A model generated the notes under the pieces. The model had not been told where the DNA came from, did no database searches, and worked only from the letters and a program-made list of their open reading frames with translations. From the NCBI GenBank assembly GCA_000149265.1, contig CH003412.1, positions 1,439,808 through 1,503,807 of the forward strand: a stretch of 64,000 nucleotides of DNA, written 5' to 3'. Positions 49,101 through 60,908 of this stretch are shown one piece after another (position 1 is the first letter of the stretch; every line of letters starts with the position of its first letter). This stretch comes from Ciona savignyi (lineage: Eukaryota; Chordata; Ascidiacea; Phlebobranchia; Cionidae). The position numbers and the translations under genes are program-made.

Positions 49101-52100
49101 AGTCCCAGCCTTATGTTTATGGCCGGTTAATTTTGTATTTTAAGGCTATTTGTAGAACCTATAGCCAGCTTACTATTTTTTATCGATAACAGTGATTTAT
49201 TGAAAATAATTGCATTCCTTTGAACAGTAACACAAAGTTAAAGTATATTATACCTGATCTGGTCCCCATTTTCTGCGTCCGAAGCAATACCAGCTGAGCT
49301 GTCCGCATCGGATGCAAGTGCGCTTGTGGGAGTATCGGAATCATACTCCCGATGTAAGAGATTCCTTCGCAGTAATGGCGCTCCTTTCTGGATCTGCTGC
49401 AAACGAGAGGATCGAAGATCAGCGTTCACACCGGCACCGGTCGATGATTTAACCTGTAAGGCAGTATAGTAATTAAATTTATAGATATTTTAAAATTAAA
49501 TTTAAAATTTATTGGGAAGACAAAAAGCAGGAGAGAAAAGTTTTAGATTTAACTGGATTTTGAGACCAGCAGTAACATTTAAACCGGAAATAATTTAAAA
49601 AAAATGATATCCTATGTTTAATCTAAACACAGATCCAACTTAATCCGAGGATAATATCCAGCACGCTCGCAGCGGTGTCAGGTTAAGAGACAACTAGATA
49701 TTTGCCATGCTTAGAACTGTGTAATTGAAACGAACCGTGATAATTCGCCAATGCTAATCGTGGCGTTACAACGGCGAAAAGTGCAACATTGCGCCCATTA
49801 AAGCCGACCACGTGTGATTCTACAAATCGCACTTATACTACAAAACCTTTCGTGGAACATCTAGATTGGTCTTGCTCAAACATTTTAAAAGCGTATATTT
49901 GTACTTATTAAACAGCAGGTCAACACTAAGGTAAAATAAATCCAAATGGCTCAAGGCTACATAATTACACTTTAACTACGAGAAAATCAGTCACGATTTT
50001 TCATACTACCGGAGGATATAGAATTTAAATTACGCATACAGGAAAATTAGCCTTTCTCCAAAGTGTTATTTTGTTTTTACACCAGCCGCTCGTTTTGAAG
50101 TTCAAAAATACCACACACAAAAAGCACGGAAACCATATACGAATTTGGCTATCTCGTGGTTGCGGTTAAATTAATATTATGCTGGATCAGAGCGGTTATT
50201 GCACGGTTCATTGGATACACTTTCAATAACCTATCTATGCCCATTAACTATCATTATACCAGGTGTGTTATCGATTTCCATGTCTTGTTTTACCTCAGAC
50301 TTGATTTGGCGTTCGGAATCTGAACTCGGTAAAGAGTTGCTGAAGCTGCTTTTCCTGCTTGATGGACGAGCCGGTTTTTGGGGTGCTCCAAGGTTGACTC
50401 GATTCGAGCCTAGTAAAAGACCAGAGCATTAATTGCTAAATAAAGTTTAAACAAGCAGAAAGCGTACCTAGGTTTCCGTAAGTATCAGATCTGGTGGCGA
50501 GTTTGGTTTTGGAACCTGATCCAATGCCCTCTGACGAACTTTCGGCGCTAAGTTCTGCTTGATTTTTTGTCAACGCCGCCGAAGTTATCTTTTTAGCTCG
50601 ATGAGAAGGTGGGGAACGCATAGCTTTTTTCTCCTTCGGTTTGCTAAAGACACGATAAAATGAATGTGTGTTGAAAATTATGACAGACAACACGGCGAAA
50701 TGTTTTTTTTTGGCGAAGGAATATAAGTCCAAAAATATATTTTTAATTTTAGACTCGCTTTTATAAAAAAAACGCGAACTAAAACCGGGTGTAAAATGTT
50801 ACCATGTCGGCAAAATTTGGTTTAAAGATGTTATCATGTCGAAAATTATCGTGGATAAAATAAGGGCTTATAAGGACAGGATGCAACTGGGACACATTCC
50901 GTTCTGCTTCGCTGGCAACCCCATGTTAAGCTGAATTAGTCACCACACGATAAGTCTATAAATGCATCCTCCATTCCAGTTAGAGAACGGAAAACAGGGT
51001 TGTTATTGTAGTAGATTTAAGTTTGTGCGTTTTCGACAAGAGGCAGTGTTGTTATAATATAGTAAAGTATGATCTTGATAATTTGATGTACATGCAATAT
51101 ATATATATATATATATATTGGTACCAAGCCGCTCAAATAAATAGGCACAGTGACCGTCAACTATCTATTCCACGACTGTAATACTATATTATTAACTTAC
51201 ACTGGGCTTGGGTTTTGCTTTGATTTAGTAACCCTCTGTTGTGGCGGGTGGGGTCTTGGAGGTGTCCACTGTTCAGGCTCCGAAACCTCGTCCCCTTTGT
51301 AAGCAAGTATTATACTTAGTGCTTCTGTTGATTGGGACATGTCTACTCCTGAGAAAGTTGTTTATTAGGGTGAATAGATAACGAGGGTTCACAAATGACC
51401 TTAAGCCTTTTAATAGCTAAGAATTAACATCGGGGTTTGGGGAAAAGTAATTTAGACCAAGTAGTGGTTAGAACATTAAACGTGACTCGCTTTGGTGAAG
51501 CAGACATCGACAATTTGGAGATGCAGTCGCCTGTGCAGCGACAATAAACAGACATGACCTTATCGTGCTATCACTTAAAATGCATCAAATGGTGAACGCC
51601 CCGGGTGTTGTAGATAAGAATCTTTTCTTTATGAGTAAGATGCGTGGGGTGGTAAACACGGTGTGTTGGCGAATGTTATTTTGCTGCATTTTCGATTCTA
51701 CAGTATTTTTGAGTTTTGTGCCTTGCATGTAAATTATTACCTGTACTAATCGATCAAACATTCCAGAGATATTTTTTCATAATTTTAAACCGAAACTATT
51801 GAAATGCTTTTAATCCCATTTTCTTCTGACCAATTATTTCAAATTAGTATAGTTAAACTCAAATTGTATTTAACTATTTGGTACATGTCCCGACCCCACA
51901 TAAAGTAATTTATAAAGCTATACGTTTATAAAGAAGAAACATATAAAATCGAGCAGATACGAATACAATTACAAACCTTTACCAAGCGGAACGTGAACGA
52001 TCTCTTCATCATCCTTTTTATTCCTTAACAACTTGCGAAAGAACTTCACAGGGTTTCGTCCACGGGTGCCCCCGTCTTCTTTCCTCTCAGATGATTTTCC

Positions 52101-55100
52101 TCTCTTTTCTCTTTTCCTGGAGCTACTCCTGTTTCTCCGGAAGAAGCTCCTTCCGCCCCTCTCTTCCGCATCTTCAATGTCAATCTCACGAGTTTCTAAT
52201 CCTTTCGGCGGAGGACGCTCTTGGGATTTTGATCGTCTATAAATGATCAAGAAAATGTTGCGTCCACACCGAAAATGCTGAAGTACAAAGGCATGATAAA
52301 GCTCTAAATAAGTTTTACTTACTTATCAAACTTTGCTCTATCTTTTGACTTCGACCTTGTTGGAGAACGGTCTGTCGATTTCGATCTTCTCCATCTTGAC
52401 GACATCCTCGATTTTCGACCTTTGGTCAAATCTGTTGGTTCGTCTTCCGTATCGGATGCTTTGGATTTCGAGTTTGAAGAGCTGCCTGCTCTTCCTCTTC
52501 TGTCCACTATTCGTTGCGACGCGGAACGTTCTTTGGGTTTGGAAGAAATCGAATCTTCTCTGATACCCGAAACCAGAGCTTCCGACTTTGAACTGACACC
52601 AGAACTGAAATATATATATAAATAAATACACTAATATTTAGTAATATAAATAAAACAAAGTAACAAATATGCCTACCTTCTTCTTTCGATTTTGGAGGAT
52701 CGTTTCGATGATTCCTCCTTTCGCGGAAGGGCGGGTGTACTGGCTATTGAATCAAGCTCTGACTGTTTTTCTTCCTCTTTGTTTGGAGACTTGGAACGCG
52801 GAGGAGTTCGTGCTCGCCGACTTCCACCGGGTGACTTTGAACGTTTAAGAAGTGACCGCTTCCGTCTTAAACTCGGTGAAATATATTTACTCTCGGGGCT
52901 GCCTCCAAGCAGACTCCTCAATTGGGAACCAAGCGATCGGTTAGTTGTAGAAGCGGTGTCAGATGAGTCGTCACCTGTTCGACCTTCTTCGCCGGATTTT
53001 CGGCGCGTCTGATTGGTTAATTGTGCCTCTTCAAATTCGTCAAATGGCAAGGTAGCGTCTGTCCCAGAGTCTATGGCCACTCTTGACGAGCGAACGGAAG
53101 CAGGTGAAGAGACTGGCGTTATACCACCTTCTGAAAATCCGGATGGCTTTGTAGGTTCCTCTACTGATGGGGATGGGGGCGGGGAAGAAGAAGAGGTCGC
53201 TCCGGATGCGCTCCCAATTTTTGAACGACCAGCTTCGTCAGTCCCAATACCACTGCTTGCTTGGGACTTCGCTTCGCCGGTATTTTCGAGATAAAAATTG
53301 TCGTATTCCACAGGGTATCTAGGTATTGGTGGTTTTGGTTTATATGGCGATTCGGGTGGCTGAATGTTATCCAATATTTCTTGGACTCGGTGTTTAGCCT
53401 CAGCTTGTTCTTCTGTTTCAACCTTGGCTTTATAAACTATAGAGTTACTTTGGGATCCGTTTAACACAAAGGGCACTTCTTCGTATGGATTTACAACACC
53501 ATCGTCCATACGTTCGTCATAATCCAAATTATATGTGGGAAATGGCTTAGCTTCAGGTGTCGCTGGAATGCCAATTACTTGACTACGATTATAACTTTCG
53601 TTGTACTGTTTTTCCCCACTGTACTGACGCCCAAATTGAACGTTTTCGTTTATACTGTGAAAGTCTTTTTCTTGACTACTCTGTCGTTCGACTGCACTTT
53701 CGCGAGAAGGTGTTCTTTTGGCCAAAGACTCCCGGGCAATCTGCCGTTCTCTTGCAATCAGTGCTTCTTGGTTATTATGCACCTTACGGGTTTGATTTCT
53801 TTCGCCTTCTGAAACGGTTTCAATGTGTTCTGTACTTTTTGATGGATGGTCAAGTTTCGATTTGTTAGATTTATTGCTGTAGTCATTAGAACGTAAGCGC
53901 GGAAGCGTTGATGCCTGTAGTCCAGATTGCTGTTTCCCTCTTTGTTCTATTCGTCTACTGCTCGGGGATTTTACTGACGTAGTATTCGATTGTTTAGAGC
54001 GTTTGAGATTGCCGCTGTGTCGATCAAGAGCACTAACTGCTGAACTATGACGAGCAAGGCGGGACGCTGAAACTGGTAAAGGAAAGCTTGCTCGGCTACC
54101 AGCAGTTTGTTGTGATAAACCAGGTGTAGAAGCAAGTGAATCTCTGGATCTTGAAGTGTCCTCTTCGGTTGAATCAAAGCTTCGATTTCTATTATATTCC
54201 ACGCTTTTCTTTTCTGTTTTAGTTGGCTTATCCTGTCGAAACTTCGTTTTCTTTGCTTCAGCTGCTTTTCGAGTCTCACCTGCAAGTACACATAGTTTGA
54301 ACCATCTCCATGAACTTTCATAGCTACAAGTCAATGAGCAATAAACAATTTCAGAAATTTAGTTAAACATGATATGCAAACGAAATCTAATAGCTAGTCG
54401 ATAATTTCACAAGCGACCAAACTTAGATGAAAGTTGATATGACTAAAATGTAGCCAAAACAACCGAATTGAATTAAATTCTCGTGCAAACATAATATACA
54501 CTGAGTTCAAACCGACCAAATATAAACTCCTATATGCTCCAGTAACATATATTTAGACAGCGACGAACCGACTATACAATGAGAACTCGGCTAGACACAG
54601 TCAAGTCAGAAGAAAGCTTTATTGAGAGATGGAATGTTGACACAGTGGTGAAACATTAAATAGCCCACTGTGTTTGAATTAAAGAAACTGATAAATATAA
54701 TACAATTCAGGCATTCAAAAACAATTAAAGTAAAAGTGGTTTAAAAGCCCATAAGTATTAACATGCCGTTTATTTAGCCGAGTCAAAACAGATTCGCGCA
54801 AGCGACGAACGTCTCGAATAATTCAAGATGAAGAATCCAAATAAAAAGTAAAGTATGATTTACTACAATGACAAGTTAGTGAACCGTAAATTACACCACA
54901 CTATCATCTAGGTTAAAAGTAAAACATATGTTTGCTTACCTCCATAATTTTCCAGATTATCGTAGCCTACTTCTTCGTAACCAACAGGTACTTTTAATTC
55001 GCGTTCGGCGTCCGATTTGCTTCGGTAATGACGTTGCGGTGTCACGCTCGCTGACTTCGAGCTGCGCGAATACTTCGGTGTCGGTGGCGCCTGGTTGGGA

Positions 55101-58100
55101 GGTATATCCAACGGAAAATGAGGGGTGTCTTCTTCAGTTGGGCTTCCAGATTCAACTTGCTTTTGCTTATTCCTTGGTAGAGTTCCAAAAAATTCGTTTA
55201 CGGAGTGCATAATGGAAGAAGGGGTCAACTCTTCATCCATTGGCGGTTGAAATTTTCTACTTTGAACTGGTGTAACCGCCTCGAAAGATGGTTCAAAGTT
55301 GGTTAAATCAACCATGCCGTATGGTTCAACATCGTGGACCAAATCAGTGTCAGGATTCTCCGTTTTTGTTGCATCTCCGGATCTACCAAGACTAGTTGTC
55401 CCAGCAGAAGAGACAGATACTTTGCTCTCAACGGACACAGCCCTCTCAAATCCAACTGAACCTGAATGACTGTTTTTTTCTTCACTGTCACTGATGAGCT
55501 CATAATCCTCATCACGATCTATTTGGTTAGACTTTGATTCTCTTTGTGTTTCTTTTTGCTTTAACATCGGCATTTCGCTGGAGGATTGGCGACTGGTTCG
55601 TATCATAGGGTTGTTTTGCCACCTAACAGACGATGTATCTGATGTGTCGTCCGCGGAACTTGTAGAATGCACTGTTGTGCTCCCGCTTTCACGATTTGTC
55701 GTATCTTCCTCCGTTTCGGTAACATCTTCATCCCCCTCAAAGGCATTTAATCCACGTGAAGAGGCAACGCTCCACGATGGCGAACCACTTTGCTGTCGCG
55801 TATGGATCGAACAGTCGTCTGTGTAAATCGAAAGATCGTCTCCAGTAACGGAAGAAGCGCATGACGACGAATCCCCATATGTGCTGTCCTCTTCAATTAT
55901 AGGGGCAAGAGGTTCGTCCACAATTGACCTTGCTCTGGTCTCGTCTACACTTAATTGAGAGAGTACATTTTGATGTAACAGAGCTGATGGTAAATTCTGG
56001 TGGTCGCTTGTGCTCAAAACTTTCACCCCAGAGGTTTTTGATTGTTGAATATTCTGCACAGGAACATTGATGGGCAAGACAGGAGATTGTTGCGTAACAG
56101 GCCTAGAAAAGTTAGCCTGTGCTTGGTAAAACTGGGGCATAGGCGATGGTACATGGGCAGGCTGTGACACTTGCTGATTTGGCCCAGGAATATGTAGCTT
56201 GAGCTGTCGGTTTTGCTGTTGGGTTTGGCTTTTTGATTGAGTTGAGGTTCCATTAGTCTGACTTAACTGCTGGACATCTGCAGGTTTTCTAACTAACTTC
56301 TTTTGCTTTGGGGGTAGTTTAGGAGGGGTTGCTGCACCGACAGTATCCATTTGTTGATCTAGATTCTCCTTTAACTTCTTATATTCATATTCAAGTTCTC
56401 CAAGTGCACTGCGAAATTCCGTTAAATTGTTGGCATTTGCGTCAGTCTGTTCTGTCGACTGATTCGATCTTCTGTCTTCGGGACACGGTCTTAAAACTTG
56501 CCTTATCTGTGTCTTGCGGTTACTGTCGACTGAAACGCGTTCGACGCGACGATCTTGCGAACTGGCTGTTTATTCTGTTCATTCGAAGAGCATGAAATAC
56601 CTTCGTTAGACTGGGCTGGTATTTCAGGGTTTAGCGCGGATTCACGCGCGATCACTTTTGCCATTCTTCTTTCATCCTGCTCTCGTTTATGTCGAACTTT
56701 TTCCATAATATCCATGTTGTCATAATAAAGAATCTCATCATCTATATCACGACGTTTATCTTTATTAAAACTGATGATGTTCTTCTGCTGGTATGTCTTT
56801 GCAATGTCTGGTGATCTTTTACCGCCTGTTGTCTGCTTCACGTTGCTGTCTGTTGCAACGCTCGACTGGCTACTCATTTCTGCACATTTACTCAACACTC
56901 TCTCGGTTTCTCCAATCGAGTATTTAGAGAGTGTTGACTGGGCATCGACTGGGCCTGTGGTTACATGGCGTGAGGGCGGGTTGCTGCTTCGCTGCTCAGT
57001 GTAACTCGCCTCACCTGCGACGGAAAACACTGGAAAACGAGGCGCTTCCGCCTCAACGCTATGTGAATTATTTGACGTATCTAGTTGAGGTTGTTTCGGA
57101 GGTGGAGGGAAATCTATGGGAGGTGGAGGAAATTCAAAATCTGAATCTAAAATCTGAGTTTGCTTTTTTGATTGTTGGTTTCCAGGATGGTCTTCTAATT
57201 TGCGTGGTATTTGTGTAATAGAATGGTCAGAAAGCTTTCGCGGCAATGTGTTTCTCTTAGGCTCACCTAAAATGGGCGATCGGGTGTACTGTTCGACTTT
57301 ACTCTCCGTTACGTTAAAAAATTTCTTTTTTTCAGTGGGAGATATCAGGGAATTAATTAATTTGCTTTCAAACTCATGTTCATACTTATTTTTGAGATCT
57401 CCCATGTGTATTGTGCTCCCAACACTTATATTCTTTGAATCATTGTCTTGAAACGACCAGGCGGCATTAGTCATGATATTCGACTTGGAAGCGACAGCTT
57501 GCTCACTTGGAATATCAGAACCTACAGCATCTTCCAGTGGTGTTTGTATTGTGGTGTTTTCATCGAAACTATGTATGTCTTTCATTTCTAAGATGTCTTT
57601 AAACAATTCGTTTGCGGTCGGGCTAAGTGGTCCATTGCTTAGTCGGTTCTTTTCCGTTTGCGGAGGTTTGAAGACCGGATCCGGAACTGGCTTTTTAAAT
57701 GTCATTTTCATCTGCTCAAACCTATTTCTCTTTTCAGAAACTGGAGCCACTGCAAGTTCGTCAGTCCGGGACTCGTTTTTAACTTGGTTTGCGGCTGCTG
57801 ATAGATGGAGAGCAGGCGGTCTGTTCTTTGGTTTGCAGGCTACTTTCGGGGGGATTCTAGCTGGATCAGGCAATATATTTGAAATCAGCTGCTGCTTGGA
57901 TTTGAAATCCATATTCGACCCACTACTTTGGATTTGACCTGTCAAGTGGCTTCTGTTTATGTTATCAGGTATCGATCTCGTATTCTCACTTGCGCTGTTG
58001 TAATCAGCCCTTGCGCACAAGATACGCGGTAAACAAGCTTTCGGCGTAGTAGAAATTCCACCGTCGCAAGTATGATCTTTGCTTTTTTCCGACGTCTCGG

Positions 58101-58773
58101 TCGACTGCAAGATGTACTCAGGTGTAACTACTTTTTTAGAAGTGAGTTTCGCTTTGTACGCTACACTAGGAGCAGAAACACGTCTAATCGCTGAATTTCC
58201 AAACTGAAAAATATTTTCATTGTCTAATTCGTTTCTTGCAGTGGGACTTCCCTTCGAACTATCGGTCACTTCTGAAAGTCTTCTCGGCTTTTTGGAAATG
58301 AAAGGTTTTGGTGAGAGAATCGGCGGTTTCTGAAAACCTACCGGCCGCTTAGGTGATACGCGAGAGTGTGGCGACTTCCTTTGCGAATTGTTGTTGCTAT
58401 TTCCGTTGGCGATGGATTTACCCGAATCAACAGTCGCAGAAGAAGGCGAACTGACACCAGGTATTTCCACAACAGCCTTGATGTGATTAAAACTGCTTAC
58501 CGGAGAAAACTCAGGGTAAAATTCTGTCCTTTTTTGTGCATCTCCGAATTCCGTTGTATCCGATGATTGGGCAATGTCGCTATAAACAATAGTGTCTGTC
58601 TTTTCGTTACGATTCACTTGCTTTGAGTATACCTGATTTCGCTGTTCTGATCCATTGCTTAAATGCCCTGGAGCCGTGGCTTGGAACTCCGCTCGACCGA
58701 AGTAAGCATCACCGGTTGACTGTGAACCGAAGCTATCAATACTTGTATGGCCGACCTCAGCTACGCCAGCCAT
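46101..58773 (-). CDS. PEAK1/PRAG1-like pseudokinase scaffold
   Basis: Cytoskeleton/adhesion signalling scaffold by family. Exons: 56524-58773, 54940-56458, 52677-54279, 52323-52604, 51977-52236, 51201-51348, 50468-50643, 50294-50409, 49254-49453, about 48620-48438, 48150-48353, 47925-48072, 47598-47771, 47311-47514, 46101-46859. The total is about 2.7 thousand residues, much longer than human PEAK1 (1746). The N-terminal two thirds are disordered, rich in Ser, Pro and Arg, with PPPPIDFPPPP, PKLPPKQKK and several Tyr motifs (GYEEVGYDNLENYG, NPYEEV, YDNFYLENTG). The last exons match the PEAK C-terminal fold: EYHRQILVALLQLLHGIKHL, then a catalytic-loop region without HRD or DFG (ISAEHLVITED), then QCALWGPEDL, an ELWIEMEQAKLV helix, and VSYLKHQYFSS. 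All junction phases agree except exon 9 to 10: exon 9 ends in phase 2, but no suitable acceptor is visible before exon 10. A missed small exon (perhaps near 48840-48920) or an internal start at ATG 48619 would explain it. Confidence 0.75.
47020..47165 (+). mobile_element. tRNA-derived SINE in a PEAK-like gene intron
   Basis: The + strand begins with TAGCTCAGTCGCTAAAAGCG, which is tRNA-like through the A box and D arm. It is followed by GTCCTCCAACCGG and the family motif GTCGGTTGTGTCTTTCGAAA, then AAGGCATTTAAC and GATTATTGGGTTGAACC. The last two parts match the SINE at 35398-35692. The B-box half of a real tRNA cloverleaf is absent, so this is not a functional tRNA. It lies antisense in the last intron of the PEAK-like gene. 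Confidence 0.65.
51097..51118. repeat. (AT)11 microsatellite
   Basis: An uninterrupted AT dinucleotide tract in the intron after exon 6 of the PEAK-like gene. Length polymorphism is likely. Confidence 0.9.
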
Positions 58774-59098
58774 TTGATTTCCTCACGAGTCTGTACTCAG
58801 AAATGTCACTGCGGAATGTACTGGACAGACACTGATTTAAGATTTGGTTTTCAGCATTTGTACAAAGATGTTTCCAAGTGTACTTGTATACCACTTTAAC
58901 AAAAGGTATAGGCAAACAACTTGTCTCTGAAATAATAAAACAACGTTAACACAATATAATAAAAATAGAGAGTTCGAAAGGGGGCACTCAAAACTATGGA
59001 GGCTTGGAAGTTTGCCTAGTAATGTTACAGTGTGTCTATTTTGCAGATGGGGTGTAACAAAGCGCGTGGACACCTGAAACATATTGTCTTGCGTTTAA

Positions 59099-59106
59099 TG
59101 ACGTCA
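59099..59106. promoter_or_regulatory. CRE palindrome TGACGTCA near PEAK-like promoter
   Basis: A perfect CREB/ATF site 326 bp upstream of the presumed start codon, a position where CRE sites often work in promoters. Seen directly; function inferred. Confidence 0.4.
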
Positions 59107-60818
59107 TAAACCAATGGCACGAAAAGTTGCCCGCAACTTAATTGCACAACAACAACAAAGCTCTAAAAAAACAGTTTTAAAAATTCGATACTGCGTCTTC
59201 AGCATGTACCGGTTTAAGTAAAGAATGGGGACGATTTCGTTACAAACAAGGAATATCGTAATGCTTTTTCGAATAAATATTAAAACAAAAAAGAGCACAT
59301 CTTTACTGCCATCTAACGTTAACAATTGCTAAAATTACCTAATCAAGAACGAGACTTTGCACTTTCTCCACAAATCACAAATCTACAATGCTTCTAATAT
59401 CTACACTTCTTACACAGTTAAAACATGCTTATCGTAAACCACATGATATTTACATGCCCCTACTTGTAAAGTGTCAAGTATTTTAAGTGTTACTTTCAGA
59501 TGAAAAACGCCTTCTCTATAACGGTACTCCAAATCTATAAAATAAACAAAAAAAATCAGAAACCTTAACCTATGCTCCTACACAATGAGCAATGTTAACA
59601 AACCAATACATATCAATCCCTGAACGGACCTAGTGGTTTATATGCAAGCTCGGTGTCAAGTCTACAACTAAACTGATTTAACAAGCCCAACCTTGATACA
59701 ATCTACTGGAAGAGCTTGTGCGAAAATTGTTCTTGGATCTAGTCACACGAGTCTCGGTGTCGAGGACTTCGGTGTACAGTGACAACGCACGTTATTTTGA
59801 CTTTATTTGTCGGCAGACAGGGGTCTCAAATAAATCTAACACGGGCCAGGAGCGCTGGTCAGACCGTGACGTATTCTAAAGAGTAATGATGACTTTCCAT
59901 AAACATTTTTAATTTCACCATTTTCCAACTATAGATATTTTAAAGAAACAGTATAGATTTCCTTAATTTTCAAAACAATTTTTTATTTGAACTAAAATGT
60001 GCCCTGCTTTGCACTAAAATTAACATTTGACTGTGCGGTACAAATTCGGTTTTTGGATCAACAGGTGCCACACCAAATCACGTGTTTACTGAAAACAGTG
60101 GAATATTGACAGCCGTGTGGTTGTGTAAAATTGCCAACCCCACCTCGCTAAGCACTCAAGTGGAACCGGGTCATGTAAAAGGTCATGGAGTTTCCCACCT
60201 TACTCCATTAGCCGGCCAAATAGAGACGAAAAAGTATGTTAATTTTGGGATTATTACGAAGTAGTACGTTAAAAAGCGTTGGTAAAAACAACCGCACACA
60301 CAGTAACAAACTTTAAGCAAATTGACGGGGAGCACGGCAAATCATATCGTTGAAAATCACACCATTATTGCGTACAACCTAAAGACCAACTTATCTATGG
60401 TACTAGTTCTATATGACAACAATTTTAAGTAAAGAATAAATATGTTTAAAATGCAGTCGTATCAGTTGTAAATAGACCTGAAAAAAAGAAGACAGTCGTA
60501 ACTTCTAGTTATATTTCCAACACACGTATGTATAAATTTTTAAGTTAATTGATTTCTTGGTAACAAAGTAAGTCCGACGGGATAATAACCTGATCTTTGT
60601 TCTTTTGCAAGTGACCGTAAAACTACATTAGAACGAGACACGCTTCCCGGAATTCAATAAAAACACTTTTAGACGATGTTGCATACGTAGAATTATAATA
60701 TAAAAAATGGTCTGTATTACCATCGGCAATCTTTTTTCCACACCGCATTTTACCGGTGTAACCAGCCCAAAAATCGATTTAGGCTAAGTTTAATAACACT
60801 TTCTAGCTATGCAAAAAT

Positions 60819-60908
60819 CGTGAGGTATAAACCGATATGCCTAAAATACCACACATTTACCACGTGAGGTATAAACCGATATGGCTAAAATACCACATTT
60901 CTTTACCA
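60819..60908. repeat. Two-copy tandem repeat, about 44-bp unit
   Basis: CGTGAGGTATAAACCGATAT begins at 60819 and again at 60863. The copies share about 40 of 44 positions, continuing through CTAAAATACCACA. The unit holds a TATAAA-like word, but two copies in non-coding DNA suggest simple slippage duplication. Confidence 0.85.
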
